64,000 nucleotides of DNA, taken from NCBI RefSeq assembly GCF_900411375.1, contig NZ_LS422984.1:591350-655349 (forward strand). The letters are read 5' to 3'. Position numbers and translations under genes: made by a program. The first letter of the stretch is position 1, and every line of letters starts with the position of its first letter. Under the pieces are notes generated by a model. It was given only the letters and a program-made list of their open reading frames with translations, was not told the origin of the DNA and ran no database searches. This DNA comes from Lentilactobacillus raoultii. GTDB lineage: Bacteria > Bacillota > Bacilli > Lactobacillales > Lactobacillaceae. Positions 60,362-64,000 of the stretch are shown piece after piece.

Positions 60362-61240
60362 CTACGAATTCGGCAACTGACCATTTCTAACAATAATAAT
60401 GACACCTTGGCCATAAAGAGAACTTTTATTTGAGAATGCGTAAGCGCCAATTTGACTATTTGGAAAAGAGTTAATTCGATCTTGTCCGCTATCGTCAGAG
60501 ACAGTGACTTTTGTAACATAGTCTTTGAACGACATTTGATTGGCAATGAGTTGTTTCCTGAGAATGTTAGCATCAACAAAGTCATTGTTGCTATCAAGAA
60601 ACATAAAGGTTGCGTACCTAACTACCTCAGGATATGTTTTATGCGCCCATCGTATAAGCTCATAATCTTTGTTTACGTATTTTGGATACTGATTAGCAAT
60701 TTTCTGAAGTTGAGGATTAGATTGTGTTCCAGCAAAAAATCCGGCAAGCTCTTGACTCGTACTGTTTGGGACGCTGGAACTTGTAGAATTAGTAGAAGAT
60801 CCTGAGGAAGACGTGGAACCATTATTACTTGTTCCGTCATTACTATTATTGGGATTTGTCCCAGAATTATCATTTGTTGCTGGCTTCAAATACCCCTTCC
60901 AGATCCAACCCTGAAGTGATTGATCAGAGTTGGTGACGTGGTAATAAATAGAGTACATGTTTAAATTCTTTAAGTAGAGTTTTTCATGGGCATCTGTATA
61001 CCAAGTCACGTTGGCAGTTTCTGTGTTATAGCCATACCGGGTCCCCAAATGTTTGGAAAATCTGGCACCAGTGGGTGCGGTAAACGCATGACGCCCCATC
61101 GCTTTGCGCCAGATAAGCTTAACCTCACGTGAGCGTTTAGCAGAGTATTGGCTAGCTGCGGATGTGGTTGATTGAGTTGAAAATAACGTGGCAATCCCGG
61201 CCAGGGCAACTGCCAGGCCTTTAATTAATTGGTGTTTCAT
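60362..61240 (-). CDS. Exported protein, constant N-terminal domain with variable C-terminus, copy B
   Basis: 292 residues; ATG 61240 with GGAGG upstream. Signal peptide and SH3/GW-like module (to about residue 125) nearly identical to copy A. The linker and the last 140 residues ('LAGFFAGTQSNPQLQKIANQ', 'LIRWAHKTYPEVVRYATFMF') are unrelated to copy A. Such constant/variable structure resembles partner proteins matched to different effectors. Confidence 0.82.
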   Translation of the reverse strand: MKHQLIKGLAVALAGIATLFSTQSTTSAASQYSAKRSREVKLIWRKAMGRHAFTAPTGARFSKHLGTRYGYNTETANVTWYTDAHEKLYLKNLNMYSIYYHVTNSDQSLQGWIWKGYLKPATNDNSGTNPNNSNDGTSNNGSTSSSGSSTNSTSSSVPNSTSQELAGFFAGTQSNPQLQKIANQYPKYVNKDYELIRWAHKTYPEVVRYATFMFLDSNNDFVDANILRKQLIANQMSFKDYVTKVTVSDDSGQDRINSFPNSQIGAYAFSNKSSLYGQGVIIIVRNGQLPNS

Positions 61241-61477
61241 TAATAACTCGCCTCCATTGCCTATAAGTATAGCGCGGTGAGGTGTTGGTAGAACACAAAA
61301 ATTCGAATTTGAAAAACAGAAGATGACCCGAATAAATAAATTAAAGGGAACTCAAAGCTACTTAAACAGTGGGCTTTGAGTCCCCTTTTGAATTTATTTT
61401 AAAAAAGCTGTCACAACTTGTGCTGGTTGTCGAATATATAGTGAACCAGCAAAAAATAAAAGATCGGAGAGACTATC

Positions 61478-61720
61478 ATGACAAAACAAACTTTTCCATT
61501 AGCGTTAAAGGCACTGAAAGACTATCGACAATACGAATTTTTGGTTAAGAAACGACGACAGGAAATTATGTTTCCCTATTACGAGGGGCGGGACAACAAC
61601 ATTGGTGGCGGTCAAGCTGAAAATAAAGTGAATAAGCGGGTTGAAGACTTGGCAATGAGATTAACAAATGATCCCAAACTAAATTGGTTAGCGCTTGAAA
61701 AGGCAATGGATTGGTCTTGA
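61478..61720 (+). CDS. RinA/DUF722-like phage regulator, truncated
   Basis: 80 residues; ATG 61478 after GGAGAG. 'LKDYRQYEFLVKKRRQEIMF' and 'GRDNNIGGGQAENKVNKRVE' match the RinA/DUF722 phage late-gene regulators ('DENIGGGRS'). These are normally longer by 40-60 residues with a C-terminal sigma-like HTH. Here the C-terminus is cut where bacteriocin-like sequence begins in another frame (about 61700). Probably a recombination product. Confidence 0.62.
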   Translation: MTKQTFPLALKALKDYRQYEFLVKKRRQEIMFPYYEGRDNNIGGGQAENKVNKRVEDLAMRLTNDPKLNWLALEKAMDWS

Positions 61721-62393
61721 TGGCAAAGATACCGAGAAGAAGGGTGAATATTATTGGGGAACTCAGCTTGGTCGAATTAAGTACACCCCTGGTCAAACGA
61801 TTTCCTCTTATACTGAAGTCACTCGCTTAGCCAACCTAATTGCGGCCAATTCGACTGGGACTGATGTTGGTACGCTTAAACGGGTTGAAAGTACAGTTTC
61901 TGAAGATTCATCAGTGATGCTCGTTATGGCTGTCACAACGGATAATAAGGCCTACTTCACCTATTATGATTTTCAACAATTGAACGCGTTGCTTGACCAA
62001 AAAGACAGCGATACTTCTCATTTCTTGTCATGCAAAGATAGCACTGACGTTCAAGCACTTGCTCATGATTGGGGCTCCTCTCTTGACTTAAAGACAATGT
62101 TGCCATTGAGTACATCAATTCAAGGGCTGGCAATTGATTCCAGCCAAGGCGTTTATATTTCTTCCGGGGCTGCCAAAAAGGGTGCCTATATCGCCAAAGC
62201 GTCATGGGGCGGTAGCTTTAATCAACAATCAGTTTCTCCTTCAGGTGAAACCGGTTGGGATGCATCAGCTACAAGTCAAGTCGAAATTGAAGGGCTTCAG
62301 CTCTATTACGGTGATGTCGACGCAGCAGTTACGAAGCATCTTGATTCAGGTGATAAAAGTTATATTTATTCTTTTCCTGAGACTCAATTTTAA
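61695..62393 (+). pseudogene. Helveticin J-like class III bacteriocin gene, 5' truncated
   Basis: About 230 codons without a proper start (only a TTG at 61695 with no ribosome site). The pattern is that of helveticin J: 'GEYYWGTQLGRIKY', 'YTEVTRLANLI', 'LKRVESTVSEDSSVMLVM', 'AYFTYYDFQQLNALLD', 'SIQGLAIDSSQGVYISSG', 'VEIEGLQLYYGD', 'YIYSF'. The N-terminal quarter is missing and its place is taken by the RinA-like reading frame. Probably not translated. Confidence 0.72.
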
Positions 62394-62427
62394 TAGTAAA
62401 CAGTAATTGAAAATGTTAGGTGCAATA

Positions 62428-62487
62428 TAAAAGGACTAAGTTTCCAAGCAGTAGCGACTGCAATGGATAGGATAATTAGTCCTTTTT
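62428..62487. terminator. Bidirectional terminator
   Basis: AAAAGGACTAA...TTAGTCCTTTTT with an inner GCAGTAGCGACTGC hairpin. Confidence 0.75.
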
Positions 62488-62488
62488 A

Positions 62489-63361
62489 TTATTTTTGAGG
62501 AGGTAACAATGCAATTAAATAAGTACCAAATGTTTTATAGTAATTAAAAGCCTCCTTGTAAATAAGCGTACTGTTCATGCCGATTTGCCATCCCTTATAA
62601 TCATTTAAATTAATTTTCTGGTTCTTTAAATCATTTAGTACAAAATCGCTAAAGATTAATTTACCACTAACAAATTCTTGAATTTGGTGTTGAGTTGGCG
62701 TTGTTAAGAGCTTAATGTATTTAATATTTTGCGATACACCAATTGACTCGTTTTGAAATTCCGATCCTAGAATGTTGTCAAGCTTTGTATCCGCAATGCC
62801 ATCCAGCTTTTTACTTTCTTTTGTGCCAGTGAACGATTTGATCACGGGCAAGTCCTGATAATATGTAACAGATGAATCGTAATAGTCTTCACCCACTGGC
62901 CAGCCTTTAAGATCCTTCAGTTCAGCTTGGCTGGCATGAGGAACACCACCGGGATTATTTTTGGAAATGTTACTTGAAGTTTTGTCAGTCGTTGTTGCAC
63001 CGGCTGAGTAAGCGCCCTTAACCAAATACCCTTTCCACACATAGCCATGAGTCTTACCTGAAGCATTATTAACATAATAGAAAATCCCTGTTTTATGCCC
63101 ATTTGTCATCTTAAGGACTTTTGTAGCATACCACGTAGTTTTGGGGTAGTTGGTCAAGTGGTGCTGCTTAACCGTTAAATTACTGTTCCAAAGGTATGCC
63201 TTAGTACTGGTCCCGTTCCAGTGGTAGGGGACATTGGTCACCGCCTTAGATGTCACGACGTGGTAAACACCGGCTGCGTGGGTCGAAGGTGTTAATAGAT
63301 AACCGCCGCCAAGGAAACTAGCTGTTGTTAAGAAGGGAACAATTAGTGCTTTAAATTTCAT
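62489..63361 (-). CDS. Exported protein of the constant/variable type, copy C
   Basis: 290 residues from ATG 63361, which follows GAGG by 9 bases; the long extension upstream in the same frame is not preceded by a site. Signal peptide (1-31, 'THAA'). The module 'WYATKVLKMTNGHKTGIFYY' ... 'THGYVWKGYL' is a diverged form of the one in copies A and B. Linker, then a distinct 150-residue C-terminus ('DLKGWPVGEDYYDSSVTYYQ', 'LKNQKINLNDYKGWQIGMNS'). It is convergent with the helveticin-like remnant, in the position the partners of copies A and B hold. Confidence 0.8.
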   Translation of the reverse strand: MKFKALIVPFLTTASFLGGGYLLTPSTHAAGVYHVVTSKAVTNVPYHWNGTSTKAYLWNSNLTVKQHHLTNYPKTTWYATKVLKMTNGHKTGIFYYVNNASGKTHGYVWKGYLVKGAYSAGATTTDKTSSNISKNNPGGVPHASQAELKDLKGWPVGEDYYDSSVTYYQDLPVIKSFTGTKESKKLDGIADTKLDNILGSEFQNESIGVSQNIKYIKLLTTPTQHQIQEFVSGKLIFSDFVLNDLKNQKINLNDYKGWQIGMNSTLIYKEAFNYYKTFGTYLIALLPPQK

Positions 63362-63476
63362 TATTAAATGCCTCACATCATAATTTATTTTGATTTTTGA
63401 ATCGTTATTTAAAAAATAATCAAAGAATTTGATTACTACAAAATTAGTATATCGCGATCGGCTATTTTTCGAGGCT

Positions 63477-64000
63477 TCATTTCGGATTCGAAAGGTGGGT
63501 CGATCTAGATGGGGGTGACGGTATTTTGGGTAATCGGGAAAGAATTTGTTGCATATCGGCTTCCTTGAGGGCTGCTGTGATGATAGCCGGGTCAATTTGA
63601 GTTGCGGTTGGTAAATGAAACAGTACCAGAAAGTATTTGCCTAAAAGCTTATAAAACATCAGCTCAGGTAACGGTGGTAAGTCACAAGTGTAGGCCAGTG
63701 GAGCCCGGGCAGGCTCAGTCATGTGATCGCGATAACAGCGATCAGCAAAGTTAACCATGATGCTTGCCATAATTCGCTGATAGCCCATATCAGGACTTTT
63801 CTTGGAGCGGGCCTGTTTGAGAACGGAATGAATCAGGACGGCCAGTTCATCAAATCCAAACAGGTCCATGGCGTCAGAAAATAGGGAAAGAGAGGTTTTA
63901 GTCCAACCGTCGCTCTTAAAAATCTGGCAGCGGATTTGCTGTTTCTCGGTATCAGATAGCTCGTTAACTTTATCGGTTAAAATAACTAGGATAAGTTTGC
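63477..64000 (-). CDS. Rgg/GadR/MutR-like regulator, C-terminal part (cut by window edge)
   Basis: The frame is open from the window edge to a TGA at 63477 (about 174 codons). The pattern 'LSDTEKQQIRCQIFKSDGWT', 'LSLFSDAMDLFGFDELAVLI' is like the helical C-terminal domain of Rgg/MutR regulators, which often control bacteriocin genes. The DNA-binding domain lies outside the window, so the assignment is tentative. The Pro-rich last 15 residues are unusual. Confidence 0.5.
   Translation of the reverse strand, partial: KLILVILTDKVNELSDTEKQQIRCQIFKSDGWTKTSLSLFSDAMDLFGFDELAVLIHSVLKQARSKKSPDMGYQRIMASIMVNFADRCYRDHMTEPARAPLAYTCDLPPLPELMFYKLLGKYFLVLFHLPTATQIDPAIITAALKEADMQQILSRLPKIPSPPSRSTHLSNPK

Noticed and set aside
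63362..63595. N-terminal extension of the exported protein copy C to 63595
   Set aside because: The extension is basic and lacks a ribosome site; ATG 63361 has GAGG and directly opens a signal peptide.

Overview
The window looks like chromosome of a low-GC Gram-positive bacterium of the Lactobacillaceae, probably near Lentilactobacillus or Levilactobacillus. The signs are strong GGAGG-type ribosome sites, MucBP and DUF5776-like surface proteins, CcpA (cre) sites, a CopY-type regulator, small holin-like type I toxins and an SH3-type wall-binding domain typical of lactobacilli. The species is not fixed by anything I can see. No rRNA, tRNA or CRISPR array was found.

Layout. 0-6.6 kb: two surface proteins (one cut by the window edge), then an AraC regulator divergent from a GH127 arabinofuranosidase with a perfect cre site. 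6.8-9.5 kb: a decayed accessory patch with a CHY zinc-finger gene, a hicB antitoxin broken by a 10-bp duplication, a CHY gene fragment, a CPBP protease gene with an in-frame stop, an MqsA-like HTH gene lacking a normal start, and a compact type I toxin-antitoxin candidate. 9.7-13.3 kb: a carnitine/choline operon (BCCT transporter, small membrane protein, carnitine acyltransferase) with a cre site. 13.5-17.7 kb: a degV fragment, a SocA/Panacea antitoxin, intact degV, a lipase-like hydrolase and an MFS exporter. 17.9-25.3 kb: an AAA ATPase-subtilase pair, a transposase-domain fragment, and three tandem members of an unrecognised family; a fourth lies at 39.9 kb. 25.5-31 kb: SDR and ketopantoate-reductase-like genes, a frameshifted dicarboxylate symporter, and three copies of a type I toxin-antitoxin module. 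31-34 kb: CHAD protein and an SOS operon (umuC, unknown, yolD-like). 34.3-38 kb: an IS110 element beside a surface protein. 38.3-45.3 kb: DMT transporter and its divergent ArsR-like regulator with operators, sugar porter, orphan AbrB protein, KduD-like dehydrogenase and LacI regulator. 45.4-50.3 kb: a secreted protein, then a CopY-type cluster (flavoprotein, Amt-like transporter, repressor, FakA-middle-domain protein, DUF951, Cys-rich peptide) with two matching operators. 50.5-54.1 kb: GH3 beta-glucosidase and MFS transporter. 54.2-63.4 kb: a duplicated convergent unit of SH3-metallophosphoesterase and exported partner, followed by a helveticin-like bacteriocin remnant with a third exported partner. 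The window ends in an Rgg-like regulator.

How the parts fit. Sugar and glycoside genes (GH127, GH3, sugar porter, KduD) sit under CcpA and local regulators and suggest plant-polysaccharide use. The carnitine genes suggest osmolyte or acyl metabolism. The accessory stretches hold at least eight toxin- or antitoxin-like genes, most without partners or damaged. The best candidates for undescribed biology are the 54-63 kb effector/partner array, the four-member unknown family next to the AAA-subtilase pair, the 9.1-9.5 kb type I module and the CopY-type cluster with an altered Amt protein.
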